The notes: a model not told the origin generated them from the sequence alone. A stretch of DNA of 64,000 nt from JANWYT01 sp034437555 (GCA_034437555.1 DAOTTQ010000060.1:24824-88823), one strand, 5' to 3'. Shown: positions 45,801 to 52,475, counted from the first letter of the stretch. Translations and numbers: made by a program.

Positions 45801-46237
45801 TTAAGAACGCCATCGCCGTCATCGTCGGGCCCGCTTGGTGGGGGAGGAAGTTCGCCACCATCAACGGGAGGGGCTTCACCACCATCAGGTGGGGGAGGAA
45901 GTTCGCCACCATCAGGTGGGGGAGGAAGTTCACCACCATCAACGGGAGGGGGTGTCACTTCACCGCCATCAGGGGGGGGAGGAAGTTCGCCACCATCAGG
46001 GGGAGTTTCACCACCGTCAACGGGAGGCTTGTCTGCGTCAGGGGCTGGTGTTTCTTCGCCACCATCGCGGAAAACAGCTGTCGCAACTTCAGATGCCTGC
46101 GTTGCTTCAGGAGTAATTGCGCTGGCGACTTGTCGTCCATCTTCTCCACCTTGATTGTTGGAGACAATGAACAACGCACCGAGCAACACCACAAAGGCGA
46201 CTGCGCCTACTATGATATATTGCGTGCTACGCTTCAT
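36821..46237 (-). CDS. Giant surface protein: PKD array, ten-copy repeat module, TolB-like propeller
   Basis: This 3138-residue protein has one N-terminal membrane segment (about 7-27), a Pro/Gly repeat stalk (about 60-135), two thrombospondin type 3-like calcium loops (DDDGDGV), then about 16 PKD/Ig-like domains to about residue 1560 (WSFGDG, WDFGGG, WNFGNG, ending WNFGDGSTGEG). Residues about 1600-2530 hold ten copies of a ~92-residue module (pattern C..G.a.ftVtN.g.gdML). A domain at about 2530-2690 (AALGTPDGDALGTFYALGLGGSIELGF) and a TPEQTPTPEPTEPPT linker follow, then a TolB-like beta-propeller (about 2810-3110; SPDGTKLAYESNVDGNWEI). The anchor and stalk place the rest outside the cell. 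Function is probably adhesion or surface scaffolding (inference). The ATG at 46237 follows an AAAGG site. Confidence 0.88.
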   Translation of the reverse strand: MKRSTQYIIVGAVAFVVLLGALFIVSNNQGGEDGRQVASAITPEATQASEVATAVFRDGGEETPAPDADKPPVDGGETPPDGGELPPPPDGGEVTPPPVDGGELPPPPDGGELPPPPDGGEAPPVDGGELPPPPSGPDDDGDGVLNDQDLCPSIAGNSAEQPGCPPDDDGDGVYSDLCPSLGDAFGTGVDQFGCPNKVATLNGNTDGLTVSFSGSGAGGDITGYEWSFGDGATSTEQNPTHTYGSAGDYSVSLTVIFSNGARPMASNTFSVSEPVAEPVVQAELELIAEARTASIDASINGLTVSFSGSGTGEGITGYSWSFGDGTTSTEQNPTHTYASAGIYTISLTVLFSEGENPTATTPIDVGVVVAAPGSSCAINAPSYTQSGNSFTVSFSATGDNIESYSWDFGGGNVVSGQNAEFTYTGEGNYDYTLTCAVADGVLGSGGANGADYVLTGSVNVTASEATSLIIVAGFNANRGSGENGFTLVLTNVTSTNPAGTALTYNWSVTGPGGYSQTRTTSTLAETASFVLDGGIGDYSITLEATNGTITARATGTVQVIEQVARPNISLTISPREGQSPFEATISVNNSGGEITSYAWNFGGGELMSGDTSTSGPFVVRFTGTSGQSFNVSVTVEGPGGGANASQSVVILGQREAARASFDARTEKIGDNLFRVCFTNTTAGDYDSASWNFGNGVTLDTMDLEVCQEYAGGTYTVELAIIIPGGSLSTSSRLLQVIEGIQPPTVRITASNTSVNVGQTVNFQAVTTGAIRTYAWTFGEFGSSDQANPSITFNQAGTFVVNLRVEGPGGTAEAAAVNIEVAYRNISCSITGFSATPSFNQSVSYGVNIGNLQGRTPTYEWTFTTPSDVQTGAASSFTASYPVAGAYSIALKVFIDGTESCSISRAASLTLNQVTCAVKGNISALLGNNTYDSQNVNNLNGRTVTSKEWTLSSQGGGSIASGTSSTFSYNFAEPGSVFDLAMKLFVSDGTFCERTITITVGASALSCNISGDNSASQFGSKNYRANVSGGSGGITYSWTGSNGVTFNSTTARDVRIYFPESGSTDVTVTITRGNDVCTPSKTVGVGGKALECTLNANVVEALLNQTTSFNVTFKNLGQRVATYKWYINEVGQESYSGGSVAHKWTIDGSQTAKVEVYLDGAETPACVLTKTVNVSVTEVVCSLSGNSSFAPFTSGFANVNVTAYELAGFTFNWTVNGESVQNSTASRFDFPADVMSQPNTTFSLGYEVKIGEQVYCAETKIISIGADNFSCTIVAPDAIYNGENASFRVNVGNANGRQMNYTWYLNGEQVGEDNANFSTIYNGENNSIDLRLVGVTVDGSGTCEVSANVRVEAAQSISATANPNSGLVGLVSVFDAITVNINRSTLKWFYPDGSSEVAEQGRYVFTEPGTYTIRVTGVGPLRTQEASVVVVVYGETSLIASFVADPWEAVAPRTICFTDKSTVTGNPITSWEWTFEGGEPATSNEQNPCIFFPTVGEKQVTLGVANDVLNGRATNKVTLFALVDDSAYFNVDIRGNGEVCFTGVVSSGVNIAGWNFGDGSTGEGQTEICHTYADGTYNVQMLISRDGTNGIVPRNIRVDSSLSTAEPILNRGLVCDANGTATFTVANVGGPMTVNGTVSAVSDGAPVTIADNTFTLGTGQSKSFTASGLEGKSITFSTDANGGNLTASVECEDPKPIVRAVGICANGGASFTLTNSGGDMLEDMFVTIKIGDNVVATETIRLAANGETTVNASGFGIFSLSTTGGGIPSVTASTTSCTPALTLTSICWQTPNEHQFHVSNGNNFDVPFTWDVFGTTTNGSGTATANSDTFFTITGTYGGANTTRLFVGGTLVQTKAVNENLCEGVEPRLTAAGVCDANGSVTFVITNVSKFPMTESKSYTVTNSTGTLVNSSVTLAGEGELELTYDNQKGETLVLTVEGIELPVSAECPPKDPALTFKSICESDGVAKLTITNSSTAGDMLDSDSIFITNEEGEELTANEGNDYQLKAGESKTFTVSNQYNQTVYFYKSDETLVAEVTCAPQDYELVSEYQCIEGQTTFTVTNNGAGDMLSEAYVTFTANGTDVTPADNAFQLAAGENKSFQANTVTFNQVVSVSVTGGDEFVNVTDLDKSINCDPERYELQAKYICEAGTATLTVTNNGAGDMLSSATVSVTKDGEPVTLDDNSFQLNSDESKSFSVPNAWNATYAFSVTGGDSEIYDVTLLDGSVDCEPQPYTLAIESLCEAGELSFLVTNQGEGDMLTPHNYSITTDAGEVDLGSFILSAGEKREFVVSGVFNTEANFNSTLDEGTEGEPNITLNQQASLTDSVTCLPQPYELVVVELCESGVASFVVTNNGDGDMLLPHNVVIVDSNTFEVLFSGGSFQLNAGESSESFSISDQWNKTVVFQSEMQSGEDSTLPLNQIYSLERPVECTPQPYLLTVTGICESDGVAKFTVTNTGPGEMLQPDTFSISTSKNVNLTPVFNEFFLASGESVEISVSSAYDSIVTFEAQSEGIVDGGSYTESRLTTDVECAPPPAGLCYPNRVIATSQGLTNLGNPVAPIRSNPAAALGTPDGDALGTFYALGLGGSIELGFDGVLYDEPGADFQIFETTWLVNGQLPTPSNYPERIEVFVAYKGGAYISVGTAFLDSSFDIAVSGLSYIDRIKIVDITDAGFFGEAEVDGYDVDAVHALTCGELPPPPVCTDPTCYDEPPVTPEQTPTPEPTEPPTVGICGETLVMGSGKNITFPMINLSNGFCAPQTERPVVDWRPVVTGEGICVDWLAYHTNITGDWEIFRLGEFPEGFGYNVDADVNMSKGYGERISDIGPARSPDAKFLAFASNRDGNWEIYVSPVDGTLEDQQRVTYNDSAIDLDPVWSPDGTKLAYESNVDGNWEIRLLDLLTGEKYRLTDNPANDINPFWGDNGTKLLFQSDREDGLWQIYELDVTDFNNTVVTRLTSTVAGVDYHDAQYSNDNTRIVFRGESLDANGALQSIIYIMDLATQEITQVSVEGADARNFSWSPDDTLIAYQSDADGDTPDIYVYEVATGTTRLLTENTEEYAGNINTAPTWICESTTVVFASDVIGNNEIFSVSALPIDGAPIKVDQEASQLTNDEANDRDPQNAPAEENASRNGLVPPKSQ
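45838..46025 (-). repeat. Low-complexity Pro/Gly coding repeat
   Basis: Short units such as GGGGGAGGAAGTTCGCCACC recur with small changes, encoding PPPPDGGEL / PPVDGG repeats in the stalk just after the membrane anchor of the giant protein. Near-identical units suggest recent slippage, so copy number may vary between strains or be misassembled. Confidence 0.75.
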
Positions 46238-46276
46238 TTTTTATACCTTTCATTCATAAATACACTTTTTCCTGCT

Positions 46277-46319
46277 TCACACGGCATGGGCTTTGAAATG
46301 AGCCACTGATGCTGTGTGA
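46277..46319 (-). promoter_or_regulatory. Long imperfect inverted repeat in the giant gene's 5' region
   Basis: TCACACGGCAT pairs with ATGCTGTGTGA (one G-T) and an inner GGCT/AGCC pair extends the hairpin. It lies 40-82 nt upstream of the start codon. A 7-codon frame (MNERYKK) follows, its stop overlapping the ATG of the giant gene. It may be a structured leader or an operator. Confidence 0.35.
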
Positions 46320-46329
46320 CAGGCATTAA

Positions 46330-46356
46330 ACGCCGTAACGAATTTCGCCACGGCGT
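46330..46356 (-). terminator. Hairpin after the 46371-47024 gene
   Basis: ACGCCGT and ACGGCGT form a 7-8 bp stem with a ~12-nt loop, just past the stop codon on the minus strand and followed by only TTT. It is a weak terminator, so read-through into the giant gene is possible. Confidence 0.45.
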
Positions 46357-46370
46357 ATAGCCACAAAGTT

Positions 46371-47024
46371 TTAGCTGCCGCTGGTTTCGGCAGAGTCGGG
46401 GGTGAGAGCCGTATCTGGCTCCACACATTCAGAGAACCATGTTTGCGTGTTGGGAAGTGGGCTATCTAGGCGTTTCCAAACGTCTTCAGCAACCGTATCA
46501 AAACCCATCGCCTTTTCAGACTCGCTAGGCACTTGTAGATAGAGGTATTGCAGAGTTCCTGTATAGAAGTCGTTTTCAAGAGCAAAGCACACAGAAACAG
46601 GGGAATCATTTTCGCCACGCTTCTCTAGCAATTGGTCATAGATGAATTGCAGTGTCACGAATAAATCGCTTTCTTGGTCTGCGAATTGTTCGGAGAGAGT
46701 AGCTTCATCCATAATTTCGCTGGTGATGCTTTCGAGGGCTTCTTTTTGCTCGTCGGTCAGTTCCAACTCAAGCGTTTCCTCAATCCATTTCACTGTTTCT
46801 TCAAAGCCAACCAAGTAAAAGTCACTGGTGGCAGCGGCTTCGTTTACAGTGCGAAAGACGGGAGTAGGGGCAGCCGCTACTTGATTTTGTAGCTCGCTAA
46901 TTTGTGATTGAAGGCTGGTGATTTCTGCGGATTGGTCGGGACGAGTGCCAATAATGGCGAATGCGCCAATGAGCGCACCAACTACAATCCCACCGATGAG
47001 TAAAAGCAAGTCTTTGGTTTTCAT
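46371..47024 (-). CDS. Membrane-anchored acidic coiled-coil protein, unknown function
   Basis: The 217 residues start with a short cytoplasmic tail and one membrane helix (LLLLIGGIVVGALIGAFAII), followed by a coiled coil (SAEITSLQSQISELQNQVA) and an acidic helical domain (VKWIEETLELELTDEQKEALESITSEIMDEA) exposed outside. No family was recognised. The ATG at 47024 is preferred over one at 47063 because the membrane segment then follows directly and an AAGG lies upstream. It precedes the giant surface-protein gene and may be co-transcribed with it. Confidence 0.7.
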   Translation of the reverse strand: MKTKDLLLLIGGIVVGALIGAFAIIGTRPDQSAEITSLQSQISELQNQVAAAPTPVFRTVNEAAATSDFYLVGFEETVKWIEETLELELTDEQKEALESITSEIMDEATLSEQFADQESDLFVTLQFIYDQLLEKRGENDSPVSVCFALENDFYTGTLQYLYLQVPSESEKAMGFDTVAEDVWKRLDSPLPNTQTWFSECVEPDTALTPDSAETSGS

Positions 47025-47177
47025 TGGGGTGCAACCTTTCTCTTTTATCCAAGTCCGCCACAACGTCTGACGGGTTTGCTTATGCGATTTAATACCAGTA
47101 TAGAGGGCTTTTTTCTATCTTCAATCAGTGTGTAGATTACTTTTAGAACTTTTTACAGTCTACTTTTCATTACAAAG

Positions 47178-47183
47178 TATAAT
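47178..47183 (+). promoter_or_regulatory. -10 box upstream of the FecR-like gene
   Basis: A consensus TATAAT lies in the divergent region between the acidic membrane protein and the FecR-like gene; TTTACA about 20 bp upstream is a poorly spaced -35 candidate. Confidence 0.4.
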
Positions 47184-47293
47184 GTTTAGAAGCAACAATA
47201 GGTCATAAAAACTTGAAAAAATTCTGTAAACCTAGAAAAAGTGTTCACTATCGGCTACTATTTAACAGGAAATTTAGGGAGATGGGTATAAAA

Positions 47294-48199
47294 ATGCGTT
47301 TTTGGGCAGTAATTCTCGTCATTTTAGGCGTAATGGGAGCATCTTTATTTGCACAAACAGACCTTGCGGCAACGCTAGAAGTGCTAGAAGGGGACGTTAG
47401 TGTACAGCGTGTAAACACAAGCACCTTTATTCCTATTACTATAGAAGCCATTGTCGGGGTGGGGGATGTTATTCAAACAGGCAATAGTGGGCGTGCGCGA
47501 ATTACTTTTTTTGCAGATGGCACAGATACAGAACTATTGCCAAATACCACGTATCGCATTGAAGCATTCAGTGGCAACGCAACCACATTTCAGCTCAGTG
47601 TTGAAGTGATTTTGGGGCAAACATCTCAACGTCTTGGGCGTGTTTTGGATGCAAACTCTTCTTATAACGTCAATACGCAGGGCATGACGATGGCAGCACG
47701 TGGCACAGTGTTCTCTGTGCGTGTAGAAGAAAGCGGACGTGCGGGCATGTTGGTGCAAGAGGGTGTTGTAGAAGCCGACAAAGATGATGACCTCGCGCAA
47801 GTGCCTCCACAATTTGGGGTACGTGCAGAAGCTGAAGGCGCGTTGAGTGATGTGGTACGAGCGACAACGTTTGATGAATTAGATGCTGCGCTAGACGGTT
47901 GTAGTGTAACCGTTACGACCTCTGATGATGTTAGTATCAATGTCCGTGTTAGCCCTAATACCACCGCAGAACAATTGGGTATTGTAGAGGCGTTTGAAAT
48001 TAGCACACTCTTCGGTAAAAGCGAAACAGGGAACTGGTATCGTATCACCTTTGAGGACAGCTACGGCTGGATTTTATCTTCTACAACAACTTTTGATGAC
48101 ACCTGTGCGGGCTTACGTATTTTCCCTAGTGATTATATTGAAGGGCAAGACCTTACACCCAGTATTGAACCCGAAGCAACCCCCGATACAGGGTCTTAA
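47294..48199 (+). CDS. Exported FecR-domain protein with SH3-like C-terminal region
   Basis: A signal peptide (MRFWAVILVILGVMGASLFA, cleavage before QT) precedes a FecR-type beta domain: LEVLEGDVSVQRV, VGVGDVIQTGNSGRARITFFADGTDTELLPNTTYRIE, then QGMTMAARGTVFSVRVEESGRAGMLVQEGVVE. Residues about 225-285 (VSINVRVSPNTTAEQLGIVEAF, GNWYRITFEDSYGWI) look like a bacterial SH3 domain, often a cell-wall binder. The ATG at 47294 puts the signal peptide at the N-terminus; earlier in-frame ATGs (47213, 47282) would add a basic tail. The CHASE2 kinase gene starts 3 bp later. Confidence 0.83.
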   Translation: MRFWAVILVILGVMGASLFAQTDLAATLEVLEGDVSVQRVNTSTFIPITIEAIVGVGDVIQTGNSGRARITFFADGTDTELLPNTTYRIEAFSGNATTFQLSVEVILGQTSQRLGRVLDANSSYNVNTQGMTMAARGTVFSVRVEESGRAGMLVQEGVVEADKDDDLAQVPPQFGVRAEAEGALSDVVRATTFDELDAALDGCSVTVTTSDDVSINVRVSPNTTAEQLGIVEAFEISTLFGKSETGNWYRITFEDSYGWILSSTTTFDDTCAGLRIFPSDYIEGQDLTPSIEPEATPDTGS

Positions 48200-48202
48200 A
48201 AC

Positions 48203-50227
48203 GTGGCGCGGTTATGGGCTTCGCTACTCATTGGCATTGTGCTTGCTTTAGGGGTGCTAGGGCTGTGGGGAGCGCGTGCTTTCTCACAGCTCGATTTGCG
48301 CCTAAGTGACCTTTACTTCGTTCCCTCTTCGGTAAGGGGGGATGTGGTGATTGTTGCATTAGACGACCCTAGTTTTGCTCGGTTTGGGCGTTCTCCTGCG
48401 GAATGGTCTCGGACGGTATACGCTGACCTTGTGCGCACTCTGAGCGATAGTGGGGCGCGTGTGGTGGCGTTTGATTTGCTCTTTAGTGAACCTAGCCCCG
48501 ATGACGAAGCCTTCGCCGAAGCCTTACGTGAAGCCCGACAAAGCGAAAGTAGAACACGAATTGTCATGGCAAGTGCAGGTATCCAAGCCCCCACTCGCCC
48601 ACAAAATACCCCATTTTTGAACGGAATCAGCTATCAATCTTCACTGGTTCCCGTAGAAGTCATTGCAAATGTCGCCGATTATCAGGGGTTAGTGAATGCG
48701 TTCCCTGATATTGATAGCCGAGTGCGTCGTCAAATTTCGGTGGGGCAAGTGGGGGATGACGTGGTGCTGTCGTTTAGCCTTGCCACCTATTTAGCTTATT
48801 TGCGTGTGCCTGCTATGGCAATGGAGCAAGTAGTTCTACCCCTTCCTAACGCGCTACAAGTTACAAATGAGCGACAATTGCCGGTGGATGAAAATGGTCT
48901 ATGGCGACAAAACTACTTTGGTGAGCCTTTAACCGCGCAAAAAACAACGTTTAGCACCTTTTCTTTGGTGGATGTGTTGGATGGCGAGGTAGATACACAA
49001 GTCTTTCAAAACAGAGTAGTTTTGGTGGGCGTTGCTAATAGTACGGGTTCAGTTGACCAATATCTTGTGCCATCCTCGCAAAGTGGGCAATTGATGGCGG
49101 GGGTAGAAATTCAAGCCAATGCCCTAGAAACGCTCTTACAAAACGTCTTTGTGTATACGTTGCCGTATCCCTTGGAAGGGCTATTGCTGGCACTATCCAC
49201 ACTGGGCGCAACACTAATTTATACTTACGGAAGTGTGCGCTGGAAATTGTTTGTGGTGGTGGTTGTCTCTATTGGGGGCTTAGTGCTGGCACTCGCTTTA
49301 TTTAGCGTTACCCGCCAGCTTTACCCCATTTTTTACTTCTTAGTGGCTATTACCCTACCGCTCCCCATTACCGTCGTGTGGGAGCTTAACCGCGAATTTA
49401 GATTACGGGTAGAATCCGAAGCCCAAAAGCGTGTTTTAGAAGCCACCAACCAACGCATAGAAGAGGAGAAGCGTTATCTCGAGGTTATTCACGAGAAAGA
49501 AACCGTCGAAATTGAAACGTTACAAGCGTTAAATAAGTTAAAAACGCACATGATACGCATGGCATCGCATGACTTAAAGAACCCTTTGGGGCGTGTGGTG
49601 GGTTATTCAGAATTGATGCTGATGAAATCATTGCCATCCGACCAAGAACGCTTTATCAAAAGCATCTTAAAAGCCAGCGAAGAAATGAACACACTCATCA
49701 CCGACATTCTCAACTTGGAGCAGTTACGCTCGGCACAAACCACACAAGAGAACTTGTCGTTAAATAAGCTGGTCAATGAAATTGTCATTCGGCATGAACC
49801 CGAATTTGAGCAAAAAGAACAAGCATTTGAAGCAAACATTACCCCCGAAACACTAACGGTATACGGTGACTTGTTGCAACTATCGCAAGCTATCTCTAAC
49901 CTCATTGGTAACGCCTCTAAATACACCCCCAACGGGGGAAAAATCAGCGTACGTTTGGCGCGTGATGAAACACCGCACAATGCGCGATTTGAAATTAAAG
50001 ATACGGGCTATGGCATCCCCGAAAGAGCGATAGAGAGTTTGTTCACAGAGTTTTACAGGGTAAAAATGGTTGAAACTTCAAGCATTGCCGGCTCTGGTTT
50101 GGGCTTAAGCCTCGTCAAAACCGTGGTTACTTCGCACGGCGGGCAAGTGTGGGTAGAAAGTAAAGAGGGAGAGGGTAGCACGTTCTTTGTTTTGTTGCCC
50201 CTTGCCCAAACAAAGGATGACTTATGA
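48203..50227 (+). CDS. CHASE2-domain sensor histidine kinase
   Basis: After one membrane helix (about 7-25), residues about 30-330 form an extracytoplasmic CHASE2 domain (DLRLSDLYFVPSSVRGDVVIVALDDPSF, RVVAFDLLFSEPSPDDEAF, VLVGVANSTGSVDQYLVPSS). Three C-terminal membrane helices (about 333-405) and a coiled coil lead to HisKA with His456 in RMASHDLKNPLGR and a HATPase (NLIGNASKYTPNGG, DTGYGIP, GSGLGLSLV). The signal is unknown. It starts with GTG 3 bp after the FecR-like gene and its end overlaps the next exported FecR-like gene (ATGA). In cyanobacteria FecR and CHASE2 domains often co-occur, which supports a shared sensing role. Confidence 0.9.
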   Translation: MARLWASLLIGIVLALGVLGLWGARAFSQLDLRLSDLYFVPSSVRGDVVIVALDDPSFARFGRSPAEWSRTVYADLVRTLSDSGARVVAFDLLFSEPSPDDEAFAEALREARQSESRTRIVMASAGIQAPTRPQNTPFLNGISYQSSLVPVEVIANVADYQGLVNAFPDIDSRVRRQISVGQVGDDVVLSFSLATYLAYLRVPAMAMEQVVLPLPNALQVTNERQLPVDENGLWRQNYFGEPLTAQKTTFSTFSLVDVLDGEVDTQVFQNRVVLVGVANSTGSVDQYLVPSSQSGQLMAGVEIQANALETLLQNVFVYTLPYPLEGLLLALSTLGATLIYTYGSVRWKLFVVVVVSIGGLVLALALFSVTRQLYPIFYFLVAITLPLPITVVWELNREFRLRVESEAQKRVLEATNQRIEEEKRYLEVIHEKETVEIETLQALNKLKTHMIRMASHDLKNPLGRVVGYSELMLMKSLPSDQERFIKSILKASEEMNTLITDILNLEQLRSAQTTQENLSLNKLVNEIVIRHEPEFEQKEQAFEANITPETLTVYGDLLQLSQAISNLIGNASKYTPNGGKISVRLARDETPHNARFEIKDTGYGIPERAIESLFTEFYRVKMVETSSIAGSGLGLSLVKTVVTSHGGQVWVESKEGEGSTFFVLLPLAQTKDDL

Positions 50228-51180
50228 ACAAGTGGGTGATCGTAATTTTAACCCTCTTTATCTTGGGTGGCGTTGCCCAAACACAAGAGCGTTACAGCGG
50301 TATTTTAACGGTTCGCTATGGTTTGGTGCAGTTTGTCCGAGAGAACACAGTGCAAGCGTTTCCCTTAACACAACAAGCGGTCATGCCTTTTGGTGAAGGT
50401 GATACTTTAACAACGGGTGATGAGGGACGTGCGCTAATTGCGCTTCCGATGGGGGAGTGGATGTTGCTTCCCAATTCATCGCTGACACTAACGCGCTTAG
50501 AGCGCATTGAAGAGGTTTGGTATATTGACGCAACAATAGACGGTGTTCTTGTACAAGTGGCACGTTCAGAAACCAACGCAGAAGTAAACATTCAGGCGGG
50601 GAATTTAGTCATTCGCGGGCGAGGCTTACAGATGGCTGTATGGCATTACCCACAAACACTAGCCTCTGTCGCGCTGGCAGAAGGCGCATTGCTGGTACTA
50701 AACACATTGACAGAAGAAACCTTTGCCATGAGTACAGGGGACGCGCTGTGGTCAGATGTACGCAGCACACAGCTTATTCAAGCGCTAGGGTTTCCCTTAA
50801 ATGCGTCACGGTTTGAAGCACATCTTTTTGGTTGTGAAGGTGTGGTTGATACAATTGGCGACATTGGCGTTTTGGTAAGGCGTGGCATTGGACAACGCCA
50901 CGAACGGCTAGGGCTTATTCCAGATGGGGCAAAAGTAAGTGTGCTGGCTATTAATGACGCTGGCTATTGGCTACGCATCCAGTATTTAAGCGGTTTTAGC
51001 TGGATTATTGAAGAAGCCGTCAACCATGATTGCAACAACCTAACACGCTTACCCGATAATTCGCTCCTAGAACGCATCATGCGTATCGTAAATCCTAGTG
51101 ACCGCGAGATTGAGTTTCTAAAGCCGTACTACCAAACACCCTTAGAGGACACCTTTTTTTACCAGTACCGTGGAAACTAG
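50224..51180 (+). CDS. Second exported FecR/SH3-like protein
   Basis: A signal peptide (MNKWVIVILTLFILGGVAQ) precedes a FecR-like beta region (GLVQFVRENTVQAF, GEGDTLTTGDEGRALIALPMGEWMLLPNSSLTLTRLE, VNIQAGNLVIRGRG) and a C-terminal SH3-like region (GVLVRRGIGQRHERLGLIPDGAKVSVL, GYWLRIQYLSGFSWI). Its order matches the protein encoded before the CHASE2 kinase, but the sequence is diverged, so the pair looks like an old duplication flanking the kinase. Its ATG overlaps the kinase stop by 4 bp. Its stop overlaps the convergent MFS gene stop within a CTAG. Confidence 0.75.
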   Translation: MNKWVIVILTLFILGGVAQTQERYSGILTVRYGLVQFVRENTVQAFPLTQQAVMPFGEGDTLTTGDEGRALIALPMGEWMLLPNSSLTLTRLERIEEVWYIDATIDGVLVQVARSETNAEVNIQAGNLVIRGRGLQMAVWHYPQTLASVALAEGALLVLNTLTEETFAMSTGDALWSDVRSTQLIQALGFPLNASRFEAHLFGCEGVVDTIGDIGVLVRRGIGQRHERLGLIPDGAKVSVLAINDAGYWLRIQYLSGFSWIIEEAVNHDCNNLTRLPDNSLLERIMRIVNPSDREIEFLKPYYQTPLEDTFFYQYRGN

Positions 51181-52409
51181 GCATGGCGTTTGTAATACTC
51201 TAAGATGCTAAAGCAAATGACAATCCCTAGTACGCCATACAATGCGAGCGCGGCGGGTGTGCCAATGAACTGTGCAACAATGCCCAGAAGCAACGCCCCA
51301 AACGGGGTAAACCCAGTGAATGACAGCGTATAGAGCGATAAAATTCGCCCCCTAAATTCATTTGGGACAACTGTTTGAATTTGTGTATTAATGCTTACAA
51401 ATTGTAGAATCATGAACAATCCAGAGAAAAAGCACGCTATCATTGCCGGTATTGTGGCGATTTGGACAGCTAATAAAATTGTAGATAAGCCCGACCCCAC
51501 AATTGCCCAATTCATCGTTACCGTGTAACCAAAGCGTGTGGTAACCATACCAAGCAATAGACCCGCAATGACAGAACCAAACCCCTGTGACGCACTCAAG
51601 AGGGCATAGCCTTCTCGCGGTGAATTTAGCACAAGGTCTGCAAAAGCAGGCAATAATTGCAACAAAGGCACAACAAAAACACCGCCCGCTAAAGAAGTCA
51701 TCAAAAGGGGTGCAATGAGCTTGCTATGGCGTGCATACGATAAACCCTCACGAAGCTGTTTTAAGGGGTTTTCTGTGCGTGATGTGGTAATGGGGTAGGG
51801 AACAGTAATGAGGTACAATGCTACCAATGACCCCATAAAACTAAGCGCGTTTAAGAAGAAACACCATGCAGCCCCAACGGTTAAGAGTGCAATCCCCGCT
51901 ATTGAGGGGCCCAATACCCTAGAACTACTGTTGACGATGGCTGTAAGTGCAATGCCACTTTTAAGATGATGACTGCCCACCACTTCTAAAACAAAGGTTT
52001 GGCGCGCTGGAAAGTCTATGGCATTGGTAGACCCCAGTAAAAATGCCATCATAACAATGTGCCATACCTGAATCGTTTCGGTATATGCCAGCGCAAATAG
52101 CACCAGTGCCAGGCACATCTGAATAAACTGCGTTATCATCATCAGGCGTTTACGAGGAATACGGTCTACAATCACCCCAGAAATGGGCGAAAGCAAGATA
52201 ACCGATAATCCTGATGCACATGCAACAATACCCAGCCACGCTTCAGATTTTGTAAGCTGAAAAACAAGATAGCCTTGTGCTAGATTTTGCATCCACGTGC
52301 CAGAAACAGAAACTAATTGTCCAAGGAAATAAAGCCGAAAACTGGGGCTTTCAAACGCCGAAAAAGTACCAATACGCTCGCTAGTGGTCGATGACATTCT
52401 AAGACTCAT
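51177..52409 (-). CDS. MFS transporter, EntS/MFS_3-type exporter
   Basis: This inner-membrane carrier has about 12 helices. The N-terminal FRLYFLGQLVSVSGTWMQNLAQGYLVFQLT and the loop GVIVDRIPRKRLMM (motif A) are typical of the MFS_3 group, which includes the enterobactin exporter EntS and many uncharacterised drug- or metabolite-efflux proteins. DFPARQTFVLEVVGSHHLKSGIAL in the centre is also characteristic. The start is uncertain: ATGs at 52469, 52445 and 52409 are in frame without a clear ribosome-binding site; 52409 leaves a normal short cytoplasmic N-terminus. The substrate is unknown. Confidence 0.82.
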   Translation of the reverse strand: MSLRMSSTTSERIGTFSAFESPSFRLYFLGQLVSVSGTWMQNLAQGYLVFQLTKSEAWLGIVACASGLSVILLSPISGVIVDRIPRKRLMMITQFIQMCLALVLFALAYTETIQVWHIVMMAFLLGSTNAIDFPARQTFVLEVVGSHHLKSGIALTAIVNSSSRVLGPSIAGIALLTVGAAWCFFLNALSFMGSLVALYLITVPYPITTSRTENPLKQLREGLSYARHSKLIAPLLMTSLAGGVFVVPLLQLLPAFADLVLNSPREGYALLSASQGFGSVIAGLLLGMVTTRFGYTVTMNWAIVGSGLSTILLAVQIATIPAMIACFFSGLFMILQFVSINTQIQTVVPNEFRGRILSLYTLSFTGFTPFGALLLGIVAQFIGTPAALALYGVLGIVICFSILEYYKRHA

Positions 52410-52475
52410 TGTTTTAGGGGCGGTTATGTGTGAATAGTGTAGCATGCCGTATAAGACCAACGGTGACAAATTGGT

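Noticed and set aside
45838..46025. CRISPR-like regular repeats
   Set aside because: The units are coding repeats of a Pro/Gly stalk, vary in length and have no unique spacers.
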